Below the pieces are notes generated by a model. The model made no database searches, was not told the DNA's origin, and saw only the letters and a program-made list of their open reading frames with translations. From an uncultured Eubacteriales bacterium (GTDB lineage: Bacteria; Bacillota; Clostridia; Saccharofermentanales; UBA5734), in contig CAILLO010000077.1 of NCBI GenBank assembly GCA_903835065.1, positions 131,807-195,806 of the forward strand: a DNA stretch of 64,000 nt, read 5' to 3'. Of the stretch, positions 1 to 8,681 are shown piece by piece (within the stretch, counting starts at the first letter, position 1; each line of letters begins with the position of its first letter). The translations under genes were made by a program, and so were the position numbers.

Positions 1-569
1 TCCAGGCGCCGTGCAGGTCCAGCAGCTCCCCGAGTACCTCCTCCCCCTCGCCCATCACGACGAGGTCGAAGAAGTCGGCCATCGGCTCGACGTTGTACGC
101 GCAGGGGCCTCCGGCGATCACGAACGGGTCGTCGTCGGCGCGGTCCGCCGTGCGGACCGGGATGCCGCCGAGGTCGATCATGTTGAGGACGTTGGGGAAC
201 GAGAGTTCGTACTGCAGCGTGAAGCCGACGAAGTCGAACTCGCGGAGGGGGGTCTTCGATTCGAGCGAGAAGAGCGGGATCCCCTCGCGGCGCATCGCGT
301 CCTCCATGTCGGTCCAGGGGCGCGAAGACGCGCTCGCACCAGGTGTCGGCGCGCTGGTTGAGGACGTGGTAGAGGATGCGCAGGCCGGGGTGCGACATGC
401 CGATCTCGTAGATATCGGGGAAGCAGAAGGCGAAGCGCTGGAAGGCCTGCGCCTCGGGCGTGCCGGGGGGCGGGACGCTCTTGGTCACGGCGTTGCGCTC
501 GCCGCCGACGTAGCGCGCCGGTTTCTCGACCTTGCGCAGGATCCTGCGCGGGATTTCGATCGTCGTCAT
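1..569 (-). CDS. B12-binding-domain radical SAM protein (TIGR03960-like), N-terminal part
   Basis: This frame is not in the ORF track because it runs off the left edge. It starts at the ATG ending at base 569, behind an AAAGGG ribosome site. The visible protein begins MTTIEIPRRILRKVEKPARY and continues with motifs such as FPDIYEIGMSHPGLRILY and GGPCAYNVEPMADFFD. These match, from memory, the N-terminal cobalamin-binding-like region of the TIGR03960 radical SAM family. In Clostridia that family usually lies beside a DUF2344 protein and ribosomal or RNase genes. The radical-SAM cysteine motif would lie beyond the window. The gene diverges from the DUF2089 gene across a palindrome-rich spacer. 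Its substrate is unknown. Confidence 0.8.
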   Translation of the reverse strand, partial: MTTIEIPRRILRKVEKPARYVGGERNAVTKSVPPPGTPEAQAFQRFAFCFPDIYEIGMSHPGLRILYHVLNQRADTWCERVFAPLDRHGGRDAPRGDPALLARIEDPPPRVRLRRLHAAVRTLVPQRPQHDRPRRHPGPHGGPRRRRPVRDRRRPLRVQRRADGRLLRPRRDGRGGGGTRGAAGPARRL

Positions 570-612
570 GGGGTCCCTTTCGTCCGGGGCGTTCCTTTGT
601 CCTTGCCCGACG

Positions 613-641
613 ATTATACACGAGGCGGGCGACATGGGGAA
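613..641 (-). promoter_or_regulatory. candidate promoter for the B12/radical-SAM gene
   Basis: The minus strand reads TATAAT (bases 613-618) with a weak TTCCCC at -35 and a 17-base spacer. This would start transcription near base 606, about 37 bases before the ATG. The -10 is consensus; the -35 is poor. Confidence 0.5.
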
Positions 642-649
642 ACGAGGGC

Positions 650-678
650 TTGACTTTCATATTATGAAAGTTCATATT
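650..678 (+). promoter_or_regulatory. promoter of the DUF2089 operon
   Basis: TTGACT (650-655) and CATATT (673-678) are separated by exactly 17 bases, giving a -35 with 5/6 and a -10 with 4/6 matches. Transcription would begin near base 685, about 50 bases before the TTG start codon. The spacer is occupied by a perfect palindrome. Confidence 0.65.
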
Positions 679-684
679 GAACTT
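653..684. promoter_or_regulatory. two overlapping palindromic operators
   Basis: The first palindrome is ACTTTCATA-T-TATGAAAGT (653-671, 9-bp arms). The second is AAGTTCA-TAT-TGAACTT (668-684, 7-bp arms). They overlap by four bases and cover the spacer and -10 of the DUF2089 promoter. A direct repeat TTATCGAA follows at 683 and 696. The most likely ligand is the DUF2089 protein itself; that is inference. Confidence 0.6.
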
Positions 685-735
685 ATCGAATCATTTTATC
701 GAACCTTCGACCCGTTTTATGAAAGGAGACCCGTC

Positions 736-1038
736 TTGTCGATCGAAGTCGTCCCGGACTGGATGGCCGGACTGGAGGAAGAGGACGTCGCGTTCGTCCG
801 CAAGTTCCTCCTCGCGTCCGGTTCGCTCAAGGAAGTCGCCTCCCTCTACGGCGTGACCTACCCGACCGTCCGGCTGCGCCTCGACCGCCTGATCCAGAAG
901 ATCCGGATCGGCGAGGAGAACGCCGGCGAACCCTACATTTCCCTGATCAAGCGGCTCGCGGTCAACGAGAAGCTGGACGTCGACACGGCCAGGGTCCTGA
1001 TCGCCGAATACAAGAAGGCGAAGGAGAAGAACCCATGA
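736..1038 (+). CDS. DUF2089 family HTH protein
   Basis: This is a 100-residue protein starting at TTG 736, seven bases after a strong AAAGGAG. The longer start in the ORF track would place codons over the promoter and operators, and ATG 664 lies inside a palindrome, so both were rejected. Residues around 20-60 (FVRKFLLASGSLKEVASLYG, then YPTVRLRLDRLI) form a sigma-like helix-turn-helix typical of DUF2089. The stop overlaps the ATG of the next gene by four bases, so the two are translationally coupled. It is probably a transcriptional regulator, plausibly autoregulatory through the palindromes upstream. Family assignment is from remembered motif content. Confidence 0.8.
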   Translation: MSIEVVPDWMAGLEEEDVAFVRKFLLASGSLKEVASLYGVTYPTVRLRLDRLIQKIRIGEENAGEPYISLIKRLAVNEKLDVDTARVLIAEYKKAKEKNP

Positions 1039-1367
1039 GCCTGCTGAGCGGTCTGGCCGTCCTGTTCCTGATCGGAATCCCGGTCTTCGTGGCGCTTTGC
1101 GTCGGCGAGGTCTTCCTGTCCCTGACGAAGCCCTTCTGGCCGGGTCTGGTTCTCCCCGCGCTCTCCCTGCTCGTCTCCCTGTCCGGGACCTTCGTGCTTC
1201 TGCGCCAGCTCGGAGTCAAGGGCGCGCTGCTCTTCATCGTGCTGTGCCTGGCCGCCTCCGGCCTGCTGTTCCTGGTCTACGGGATCTGCCGCGCGGTCCG
1301 CGGGCGCTCCGCACGGCTGAGCAAGGCCGAGGAGCTGAAGAGCATGGCGATCCAGGACCTCGACTGA
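1035..1367 (+). CDS. small three-helix membrane protein coupled to DUF2089
   Basis: This is a 110-residue hypothetical membrane protein. Three hydrophobic helices lie roughly at residues 5-30, 36-56 and 62-84. A basic, polar cytoplasmic tail follows (VRGRSARLSKAEELKSMAIQ). Its ATG overlaps the DUF2089 stop, with AAGGAGA fourteen to eight bases upstream. DUF2089 genes commonly travel with small membrane proteins, so it may be the target or sensor partner. I recognise no family and assign no activity. Confidence 0.75.
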   Translation: MSLLSGLAVLFLIGIPVFVALCVGEVFLSLTKPFWPGLVLPALSLLVSLSGTFVLLRQLGVKGALLFIVLCLAASGLLFLVYGICRAVRGRSARLSKAEELKSMAIQDLD

Positions 1368-1401
1368 GCCGGCGGCGCGTTCGGCGGTCCCTCCCCCACG
1401 A

Positions 1402-1429
1402 AGAAGGCGCCCTCCACGGGGCGCCTTCT
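1402..1429. terminator. bidirectional hairpin between convergent genes
   Basis: AGAAGGCGCCC pairs with GGGCGCCTTCT (11 bp) around a six-base loop, between the ends of the membrane-protein gene and the GH4 gene. The trailing T-tract is weak (TCTTGTG). Confidence 0.65.
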
Positions 1430-1468
1430 CTTGTGTCCGGTGCGGGTGCGTGTGCGGCGGGATGGCCC

Positions 1469-2791
1469 TTAGGAGTACTTCGGGATCCAGCTCCCGTGCG
1501 CCTCGAACAGGTCGTCGCACAGCGCGACGATGTCGTCCATCGACAGCTCGGCGGACGCGTGCGGGTCGAGCATCGCGGCCATGTACACGAGTTCCTTCTT
1601 CCGCTTCGTCGCGGCCTCGAGGGTCATCACCTGCACGTTGACGTTCGTGCGGTTGAGCGCGGCGCACTGCTCGGGCAGGTCGCCCACGAAGCAGGGCTGG
1701 ATGCCGTTGCGGTCGACCAGGCAAGGCACCTCGACGCAGGCGTTGGAGGGCAGGTTGGTGATCAGCCCGGTGTTGAGGACGTTGCCGTGCACGCGGTAGG
1801 GCCGGTCCGTGACCATCGCGGAGATGATGTAGGACGCGAACTCGTGCGTCTTCATGTGCGCCAGCGCGTGGTCCTCGACGAGTTCGGCCCGCATCTTCTT
1901 CCACTCGTCGATCTGGCGGACGCAGCGGCGCGGGTATTCGTCGAGGGGGATCGCGAACCGGTCGATCAGTTCCGGATATCTCGACTTGATGAAATAGGGC
2001 AGGTACTCGGAAGTGTGCTCCGAGGACTCGGTGATGTAGTAGCCGAAGCGGCGCATCATCTCGTGGCGCACTAGGTCCCAGCGGCCGTCGTACTCCTCCC
2101 GGCCCTCGCGGTAGGCGCAAGCGCGGCGCTTGATCTCGGGGTAGAGGTCGTGGCCCTGCGCGTCCTCGATCTCCAGCAGCCAGGCCTGGTGGTTGATGCC
2201 GGCGATCTCCCAGCGGCAGGAGCCGATATGCTCGTCCATGCGGAAGGTCTTCAGCAGGTCGCGGGCGCAGGTCTGCACGCTGTGGCAGAGGCCGACGGCC
2301 TTCACGGGCGTGAAGCGCTGCAGATAGCCGCTCAGCATGGCCATCGGGTTCGAGTAGTTGATGAACAGCGCGTCGGGGCAGATTTCCGCGACGTCGCGGG
2401 CGAAGTCCTCCAGGACGGGCAGCGTGCGCAGGGTGCGGAAGATGCCGCCGATGCCGAGCGTATCGGCGATCGTCTGGCGCAGGCCGTACTTCTTCGGGAT
2501 CTCGAAGTCGGTGACGGTGCACGGTTCGTAGCCGCCGACCTGGATCGCGTTGACGACGAAGTCGGCGCCCTGCAGGGCGGCGCGGCGGTCGAGGGTCGCG
2601 GAGACCGGCACGGCGCGGCCGGCGTTGCGGGCGATGTTCTCGATCATCCGCTTCGAGTCGTCGAGGCGGACGGGGTCGATGTCGTGCAGGGCGATCGAGA
2701 GGTCGGGGATCTCGGGCGTGAGGATGCAGTCGCCGAGGACGTTCTTGGCGAAGATTGTGCTGCCGGCTCCGAGGAACGCGATACGGGCCAT
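1469..2791 (-). CDS. melA: GH4 family alpha-galactosidase (NAD+/metal-dependent)
   Basis: This is a 440-residue cytoplasmic glycoside hydrolase of family 4, which cleaves alpha-galactosides by an NAD+-mediated redox mechanism needing Mn2+. The N-terminus shows the Rossmann motif FLGAGSTIFAKN at residues 6-17. The expected metal ligands are Cys169 in GLCHSVQ and His201 in GINHQAW, and FINYSNPM precedes them. GLCHSVQ favours the MelA-type alpha-galactosidases over phospho-glucosidase members. The ATG ending at 2791 follows GGAAGG; the longer start in the track lacks a ribosome site. The divergent AraC-type gene is the likely regulator. No transporter is adjacent, so substrate uptake is not explained here. 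Confidence 0.88.
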   Translation of the reverse strand: MARIAFLGAGSTIFAKNVLGDCILTPEIPDLSIALHDIDPVRLDDSKRMIENIARNAGRAVPVSATLDRRAALQGADFVVNAIQVGGYEPCTVTDFEIPKKYGLRQTIADTLGIGGIFRTLRTLPVLEDFARDVAEICPDALFINYSNPMAMLSGYLQRFTPVKAVGLCHSVQTCARDLLKTFRMDEHIGSCRWEIAGINHQAWLLEIEDAQGHDLYPEIKRRACAYREGREEYDGRWDLVRHEMMRRFGYYITESSEHTSEYLPYFIKSRYPELIDRFAIPLDEYPRRCVRQIDEWKKMRAELVEDHALAHMKTHEFASYIISAMVTDRPYRVHGNVLNTGLITNLPSNACVEVPCLVDRNGIQPCFVGDLPEQCAALNRTNVNVQVMTLEAATKRKKELVYMAAMLDPHASAELSMDDIVALCDDLFEAHGSWIPKYS

Positions 2792-2907
2792 GGGGGGTCC
2801 TTCCTTTCCAGCATCGGCCTCTCGGCCGGACGGCGGCCGGAGTCCCGGCTTCCTACGCTTCGAGGATAGACCCGTCGCGGCGCGCGCGCGACGCCCTGGT
2901 GTTGCGG

Positions 2908-2936
2908 TTTCCATCGTTCATGTTGCATGGTATTCT
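2908..2936 (+). promoter_or_regulatory. promoter of the AraC-type regulator
   Basis: TTTCCA (2908-2913), a 17-base spacer and TATTCT (2931-2936) preceded by TGG form an extended -10 promoter. The leader would be about 63 bases. The 214-base divergent region up to the GH4 start shows no other clear signal. Confidence 0.45.
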
Positions 2937-3005
2937 GTAAAGGCTTGATTCAGCGTCCGTTTCCTTGCAGATATGATTCGAGCGAAGTCCGGGAGGTGCG
3001 CCGGG

Positions 3006-3836
3006 ATGGCCCATGTCGAAAGGATCTACACGTCCGGCCTGCGCGCGGGCGCCGAACTGTCCGTCCGCCACTGCGGCGAGGAGGACTGCGAGCCGGGGCA
3101 TTCCTACGGACCCGCCGTCCGCGACCACTTCCTGGTCCACGTCGTCCTCTCCGGGCGCGGCGCGTTCCGGTCCGGCGGCACGGATGCGCGCCTCGCCCGG
3201 GGCGACGGCTTCCTGATCCGCCCCTCCGAGGTGACCTGTTACGAGGCCGACCGCGACAACCCCTGGACCTACTGCTGGGTCGGCTTCGACGGCACCCGCG
3301 CGGCAGCGCTGCTGGAGCTGGCGGGACTCGCCGAGTCCTCCGTCTTCCGCCACGACCGCCCCGACGCCCTGCACGGGTGCCTCCGGGACCTGCTCGAAGC
3401 CGGACGTGGCGCGGCCTGCGAGGAGGTCGCGACGGTCGGGCACCTCTACCGGTTCCTGTCCCAGCTGATCGAGGCGCGCGGAGCCTCCTCCCCCTCTCCG
3501 CGGGCCATGTCCGAGGAGTACGCCCTGCGCGCGGTCCGCTACATCGAGGGAGCCTACGGCACGCCGGTCTCGGTCGGGGCCATCGCCGCGCACCTCGGCA
3601 TCGACCGCACGCACCTGTTCCGGGTCTTCCGCCGTCACCTCGGCCTGTCGCCGCAGGAGTACCTGCTCGAGTTCCGCATCCGCAAGGCGTGCGAGCTGCT
3701 GCGCCATACGGCGCTCGGCGTGGGGGAGGTCGCCTGCTCGGTCGGGTTCGACCGGCCGGCGCACTTCTCCGCGGTGTTCCGCGCCCGCCGCGGGGTGTCT
3801 CCACGGGAGTTCCGCGCGAAGGGGGATGCGGAGTAG
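3006..3836 (+). CDS. AraC family transcriptional regulator with N-terminal cupin
   Basis: This is a 276-residue regulator. The N-terminal half has the sugar-sensing cupin pattern (HFLVHVVLSGRGAF, then LARGDGFLIRP). The last 100 residues are a double helix-turn-helix AraC domain: VSVGAIAAHLGIDRTHLFRVF and GVGEVACSVGFDRPAHFSAVF. ATG 3006 lies nine bases after GGGAGG and was preferred over ATG 2973, which has no ribosome site. It is divergent from the GH4 gene and probably activates it in response to an alpha-galactoside. The effector is inferred from position only. Confidence 0.88.
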   Translation: MAHVERIYTSGLRAGAELSVRHCGEEDCEPGHSYGPAVRDHFLVHVVLSGRGAFRSGGTDARLARGDGFLIRPSEVTCYEADRDNPWTYCWVGFDGTRAAALLELAGLAESSVFRHDRPDALHGCLRDLLEAGRGAACEEVATVGHLYRFLSQLIEARGASSPSPRAMSEEYALRAVRYIEGAYGTPVSVGAIAAHLGIDRTHLFRVFRRHLGLSPQEYLLEFRIRKACELLRHTALGVGEVACSVGFDRPAHFSAVFRARRGVSPREFRAKGDAE

Positions 3837-3840
3837 GAGT

Positions 3841-4182
3841 CTAGCAGGCGACGATCCGATGGATCGAGAACTCGCGGCCGCCGTGGAGCTCCCATTCCTT
3901 CCCGCCGCAATCCGGGCAGGTCCTCCGGTTCGCGACGACGTCGGCGACGGCTCCGCAGGCGCGGCACCGGCCGTTCGCCGGCGGCACCTCGATCTCGAGG
4001 CGCGCGCCTTCGAGCAGGGTTCCGTGGGTGGCGGCCGGAAAGCACTTCTCCACGTAATGCGGGACGACGGGTGACAGGGCGCCGATCCGCAGCACGACGG
4101 CCTCGATCTTCGTCAGGCCCTGTTCGCGGGCGACGTCCTCGACGATGCGGACGACCTCGACCACGAGTCCCAGTTCATGCAT
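3841..4182 (-). CDS. hypA: nickel metallochaperone HypA
   Basis: This 113-residue protein begins MHEL, with the N-terminal amine and His2 that bind nickel in HypA. It carries a zinc site made of two Cys pairs, CRAC at about 74 and CPDC at about 88. HypA delivers Ni2+ with HypB for [NiFe]-hydrogenase maturation, and in some bacteria for urease. Its start overlaps the end of the oxidoreductase gene by eight bases, so translation is coupled. No hydrogenase subunit or hypCDEF gene is in the window, so the client is unknown. It is the last gene of the DUF5692-hypB-oxidoreductase-hypA operon and ends four bases from the convergent AraC gene. Confidence 0.92.
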   Translation of the reverse strand: MHELGLVVEVVRIVEDVAREQGLTKIEAVVLRIGALSPVVPHYVEKCFPAATHGTLLEGARLEIEVPPANGRCRACGAVADVVANRRTCPDCGGKEWELHGGREFSIHRIVAC

Positions 4183-6914
4183 GCGACGGCGCCCGGCCCC
4201 GCAGCGACTTCCGGATCTTCTTGATGCCGATCCGGACCTTCCGCCGGAGCACGTGCGGCACGATGGCCTTCTTCATCTCCAGCAGCGAGACGCCTTGGCC
4301 GTCGTACCGGCGGACCAGCGAGATCGCGTCGAAGCGGCACTGCGTCGTGCACTGGCCGCACCCCACGCAAAGGAACTCGTCCACGACGGTCGCGCCGCAG
4401 CCGAGGCAGCGCTCCGTCTCCTTGCGGACCTGTTCCTCGGTCAGGGTGCCGCGGTCGTCGCGGAACGCGCCGTCCGGTGCCTTGTGGGCCGGTCGCTGGC
4501 GCGGCGCGCGGTCGTAGCCGTCCAGCAGGAGCGCCGTCCTGTCGAGCGCCCGGTAGTCGCGGCGGTCGCGTCCGAGCACGAGGCTCTGTCCGGGTTGCAC
4601 GAAGCGGTGGATCGAGATCGCGGCCTGCTTGCCCGCCGCGATCGCGTCGATGGCGAAGCGGGGACCCGTGAGCGCGTCGCCGCCCGCGAACACGTCCGGT
4701 TCGGCCGTCTGGTACGTGAACGGGTCGGCCTTCACGGTGCCGTTCCGTTGGAGTTCGATCCGGGAGCCGGCCGCCAGCTCTCCCCATTCGACCGTCTGGC
4801 CGATGGCGAGCAGCACCCGGTCCGCGTCCAGGTCCAGAATCTCCGCCTCGTCGAACGCGGGGGCGAACCGGTGGTCCGCGTCGAACACGGACGTGCACCG
4901 GCGGAACCGGACGCCCTTCACGCGCCCGCCCTCGACGAGGATGCGGGCGGGGCCCCAGCGGTGGAACACCCGGATGCCCTCCTGTTCCGCCTCCAGGACC
5001 TCCTCCGGCGAAGCGGGCATCTCCTCCGCGCTCTCGAGGCAGACCATGACGGCCTCCGTCGCCCCGGTCCGCGCCGCGGTGCGCGCGACGTCGACGGCGA
5101 CGTTGCCGCCGCCGATGACGACCACCCTGCCCTGCAGCGCGACCGATCCGCCCAGGTTCACGCGCCGGACGAAATCGATGCCGGACAGCACGCCTTCCGC
5201 GTCCTCTCCGTCCACGCCGAGGCTTCGCCCGCCCTGCGCGCCGATGGCGAGGTAGGTCGCCACGTATCCGGAGGCACGCAGGTCCGCGAGGGTCACGTCC
5301 CGCCCGACCTCGACGCCGGTCCGGAATTCGATGCCCAGCTCCCGCAGCACGTCGATCTCCGCCTCCATGACGTCCTTCTCGAGACGGAACGAGGGGATCC
5401 CGAAGGCCAGCATCCCGCCGGGCTTCGGCAGTTTCTCGAACACCGTCACCCGGTATCCGTCCACGGCGAGATAATAGGCGCACGACAGACCGGCCGGGCC
5501 GGCGCCGACGACGGCGATCCGCTTCCCGTAGTCGTGCCGCTTCGCAGGTATGTAACGGGTCGCACGGTTCATGTCCTGCTCGGCGATGAATCTCTTCACA
5601 TCGTCGATGGCGATCGGTTCGTCGACGTCGCCGCGGGTGCACGCGGACTCGCACCGCCGGTTGCAGATGCGGCCGCAGACGGCCGGGAACGGATTCTCGC
5701 GCTTGATCGTCTCGAGCGCATCGGCGTAGCGCCCCTGCGCGGCCAGCTTGAGGTAGCCCTGCACGGCGATGTGGGCAGGGCATTCCGTTTTGCAGGGTGC
5801 GGTTCCCGACGCCACGACGTTGCGTCGGTTCGTGCGGTAGTCCGGGTTCCAGCGGTCCGGCGTCCAGTCGGTGTCACGCGGCGTGTCCTCGCGGACGATG
5901 CGCTCCGGCGGAGGTTCGGCCCCGCAGACCTTCTGGCCCAGCTGCAGCGCGTTGACCGGGCAGTTCTCGACGCACGCCCCGCAGGCGACGCACTTTTCGC
6001 GGTCGACCCGGGAGACGTAGTTGGAGCGGACCATGTCGACGTTGAGGTACATCTCCGCCGTCCGCATCGAGAAGCAGCCGCACCCGCAGCAGTTGCAGAT
6101 CGCGTGGGTCGTGCCGTTCCCGTCGAGGTTGGGGATCTCGTGCATCAGGCCGTTCTCCTCGGCCCGGCGGAGGATCGCGTAGACCTCGTCCTTCGTGACC
6201 GCGCGGCCGCGGCCGGTCCGGACGTAGTACTCCGCGGCGTGCCCCATCTGGATGCACATGTCCTCCTTGAGGTGCCCGCAGCCTTCGCCCATGATCTCGC
6301 GCGCCGTCCGGCACGAGCAGTTCGACACCGAGAAGGCGTCGTGCTCCTCGATGTGCTTCGACAGCTCCTCGTACGATGCGCGGCGGCTGGTCCCGTCGAT
6401 GGCCCGCTCGATGGGGATCACGCGCATCAGGCCGATTCCGACCGGCGTCATGCCGACCGTCATCGAGCCCCGCACCCGACCGTACGCCTCGAACGCCTCG
6501 GCGATCTGGGGGAACCGCTTCGCGTTGGTCGGGTGGTTGACCATCATTTCCATGATGCCCGGCACCCAGGTGTCGTACCAGAAGGTGTCCACCCCGTCGA
6601 TCTCGTTCACGAAGCAGACGCCCCGCGTCCGCGAGCTCCAGCAGCAGCCGCCGGCATTCCTCCTCCGGGCGTCCGGTGCGGGCGGCGACGGTCGCGGCGG
6701 TCCCCTTCTCCCGGATCGCGAGGGCCATGCAGGCCGCGGCCATGTCGTCCGACACGACCGGCTCCAGGATCCGGTACTCCGGCGCGTCGTAGTCGTACGC
6801 GTCCTTCGCGCCCGGCTTCTTCCGCCCGATGTGGTTCGCCAGGGCCAGGACCGCCGGCCTGCCCGCGCAGGTCTCCGCTCCGTCGATCCCGCTCCGTGCC
6901 GTCGTCCCGTCCAT
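4175..6914 (-). CDS. Fe-S/FAD pyridine-nucleotide oxidoreductase with N-terminal winged-helix-like region, one-base frameshift
   Basis: The track gives only an 811-residue piece from a GTG at 6610. Coding clearly continues upstream in another frame to ATG 6914, behind GAGGAG. The frames join at a CCCC run (plus strand 6621-6624). Dropping one G of the mRNA GGGG restores LADAG-VCFVNEIDG and a protein of about 912 residues. In order: a ~100-residue winged-helix-like region; Cys-rich SNCSCRTA and CNCCGCGCF; a ferredoxin motif CVACGACVENCP; a GltD-like module (ECPAHIAVQGYL, FAD motif GAGPAGLSCAYYL, NAD(P) motif GGGNVAVDVARTA); and a C-terminal CVGCGQCTTQC ferredoxin motif. It should shuttle electrons between NAD(P)H and Fe-S carriers; the partner is unknown. 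The frameshift may be a sequencing error or a real mutation. Confidence 0.8.
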
Positions 6915-6924
6915 CATTCGCTCC

Positions 6925-7596
6925 TCACCCTTCCCGGAAGGCGCGGACTTCCCGCCGCAGCCAGCCGATCCATTCGTCCAGACCCTCGCCCGTGCGGGCG
7001 CTGACGGCCATCACCGCGGCGCAGGGATTCAGCCGGCGCACCCGCTCGCGCACCGCTTCCATGTCGAAGTCGAAATACGGCAGGACGTCGGTCTTCCCGA
7101 TCAGCACGGCGTCGCAGACGCTGAACATCAACGGGTACTTGAGCGGCTTGTCGTCCCCCTCGGGCACCGAAAGGATCATCGCGTTGCGGGCGGCGCCCGT
7201 GTCGAATTCGGCGGGGCAGACCAGGTTCCCCACGTTCTCGAGGATCGCGAGGTCGAGTCCGTCCAGCCCTAGGCCGTCCAGCCCCTGGCGGGTCATCCCG
7301 GCATCCAGGTGGCACATGCCGCCCGTGTGCAGCTGGACCACCCGCACGCCCGTCTCCCGGACCGCCCGGGCATCCACGTCCGAATCGATGTCGGCCTCGA
7401 GGACGCCGATCGCGAACTCGTCCTTCAGGCGTTCGATCGTGGCCTTCAGCAGGGTCGTCTTGCCCGCGCCGGGCGACGACATCAGGTTGAGGAGGAACAC
7501 GCCCCTCTCCTTCAATTCCCCGCGCAGCCGGTCCGCCTCGCGACCGTTGTCCTCGTACACGCTCCGCTGGATCTCGAGAATCCGGAATCCGTCCAT
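6925..7596 (-). CDS. hypB: nickel-insertion GTPase HypB
   Basis: This is a 223-residue G3E GTPase. The P-loop is SSPGAGKTT at about 41-49. The Switch I metal site is the CH of TGGMCHLDA, and NVGNLVCPAEFD and IGKTDVLP are the further GTPase motifs. The N-terminal CxxCGC nickel site and the His-rich stretch of some HypB proteins are absent, so this is the minimal form. AGGAGG overlaps the stop region of the DUF5692 gene. With hypA it flanks the oxidoreductase, which suggests that nickel delivery and that redox enzyme are used together. No [NiFe] enzyme is visible nearby. Confidence 0.93.
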   Translation of the reverse strand: MDGFRILEIQRSVYEDNGREADRLRGELKERGVFLLNLMSSPGAGKTTLLKATIERLKDEFAIGVLEADIDSDVDARAVRETGVRVVQLHTGGMCHLDAGMTRQGLDGLGLDGLDLAILENVGNLVCPAEFDTGAARNAMILSVPEGDDKPLKYPLMFSVCDAVLIGKTDVLPYFDFDMEAVRERVRRLNPCAAVMAVSARTGEGLDEWIGWLRREVRAFREG

Positions 7597-7608
7597 CCGG
7601 GCCGCCTC

Positions 7609-8592
7609 CTATTCCGCCAGCTGGCGGATCTTCCGGCTCGCCGGAAGGTCGGCGTAGAGCTCCGACAGATACGGATTGCGGCGGGTCCTGCGGATCCGGA
7701 GGACCATGTAGGCCGCCACGGCGACGTTGGCCGCCAGCGCGAGGAAGGAGACGACGAAGTACACCGTGGGGTCGTACGTCGAGTCGACGCGGAACCGTCC
7801 GGCATCCTGGAACATCGGGAAGGTCTGCGCGAACATGCACCAGAGGGCCAGCGTCTGCGCCCGGTGCTGCAGCCAGGCGCCCTTGCCGACCGTGAACGCG
7901 CACAGGGTGGGCGCGATCAGCAGCGCGACGCCGCAGTACCAGGAGTGGTTCGGCAGGCAGTTGTAGGTGTAGGCGAAGTTCCACAGGTCGTACGCGATGA
8001 TCCAGAACCAGAGCATGTCCGGCCAGAGCATGTCGCGGCTGCCGTCCTTCTTCGTGGCCTTGCGGACGCAGATGCCGAACCAGCCCGTGATCGTGACGAT
8101 GTTCAGGATGCCGGCGGCTGCGTTCATGAAGTTCCACGGTCCGCCCATCAGCAGGACGGCGGAATCGGCGGACTTGTCCATCCCGGCGATCGCGTACTGG
8201 ACCCCGACCTCGATGTCGCGGGCGCAGGCCTCGAGGATGTTGACCGCGAGGATCAGCGGCGGGAAGCAGAGGGCGATCCGGCTGTCCGAGAGGCGCCAGA
8301 ACGTGCCGTCCCGCCTCGTGCCGTGCAGGTGCCGGATGAGCCAGAATCCGATACAGCCGGCCGTGGAGGAGTAGACCTTGGCCAGGTGGAACCAGTCGGT
8401 ATACGTGCGGTCCGAAAGGACCGTGAACCAGAGAGCCGACAGCACGACCGGAAGCACGACGAACAAGGCGAATCCCACCCACTTGAAGCGCCGCGCGACC
8501 TCGTTGAAGGCGAACAGCGCCGACAGGACGCAGAGCCAGACCAGCAACGACGAGACGACGGTCGCACCTTCGGCGAAATTGAACGTGAACAT
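7609..8592 (-). CDS. DUF5692-like polytopic membrane protein
   Basis: This is a 327-residue protein with about eight hydrophobic helices and little soluble sequence, ending in a basic cytoplasmic tail. It resembles, from memory, the DUF5692 family of Clostridia (FNEVARRFKWVGFALF near the N-terminus; conserved Trp/Asn-rich helix ends such as GGPWNFMNAAAG and YDLWNFAYTYN). It is first in the operon with hypB, the oxidoreductase and hypA, behind a near-consensus promoter and a GGAGGGGG ribosome site. It could be a transporter, perhaps for nickel or an organic substrate, but no known transport motif is present. Function unknown. Confidence 0.72.
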   Translation of the reverse strand: MFTFNFAEGATVVSSLLVWLCVLSALFAFNEVARRFKWVGFALFVVLPVVLSALWFTVLSDRTYTDWFHLAKVYSSTAGCIGFWLIRHLHGTRRDGTFWRLSDSRIALCFPPLILAVNILEACARDIEVGVQYAIAGMDKSADSAVLLMGGPWNFMNAAAGILNIVTITGWFGICVRKATKKDGSRDMLWPDMLWFWIIAYDLWNFAYTYNCLPNHSWYCGVALLIAPTLCAFTVGKGAWLQHRAQTLALWCMFAQTFPMFQDAGRFRVDSTYDPTVYFVVSFLALAANVAVAAYMVLRIRRTRRNPYLSELYADLPASRKIRQLAE

Positions 8593-8648
8593 CTTTCCCC
8601 CTCCAGTTCCTGCGGTCTCCGGCCCACCACCGGATTCGCGGTCGAATG

Positions 8649-8659
8649 TGGTCCTACCA
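8649..8659. promoter_or_regulatory. FadR-type GntR operator, operon side
   Basis: TGGTCCTACCA fits the TGGTnnnACCA pattern of FadR-subfamily GntR operators. It lies at about +16 to +26 of the minus-strand operon transcript, mirroring a matching site on the other transcript. Confidence 0.65.
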
Positions 8660-8681
8660 GTTCGATTCGAGCTCCGGTTCG

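Noticed and set aside
664-735. ATG 664 as start of the DUF2089 gene
   Set aside because: It lies inside an operator palindrome and the promoter, without a ribosome site; TTG 736 has a strong one.
4145-7657. 1170-residue plus-strand ORF
   Set aside because: It is antisense to the hypB/oxidoreductase/hypA operon, has no recognisable motifs and is rich in Arg/Ala/His, typical of high-GC shadow frames.
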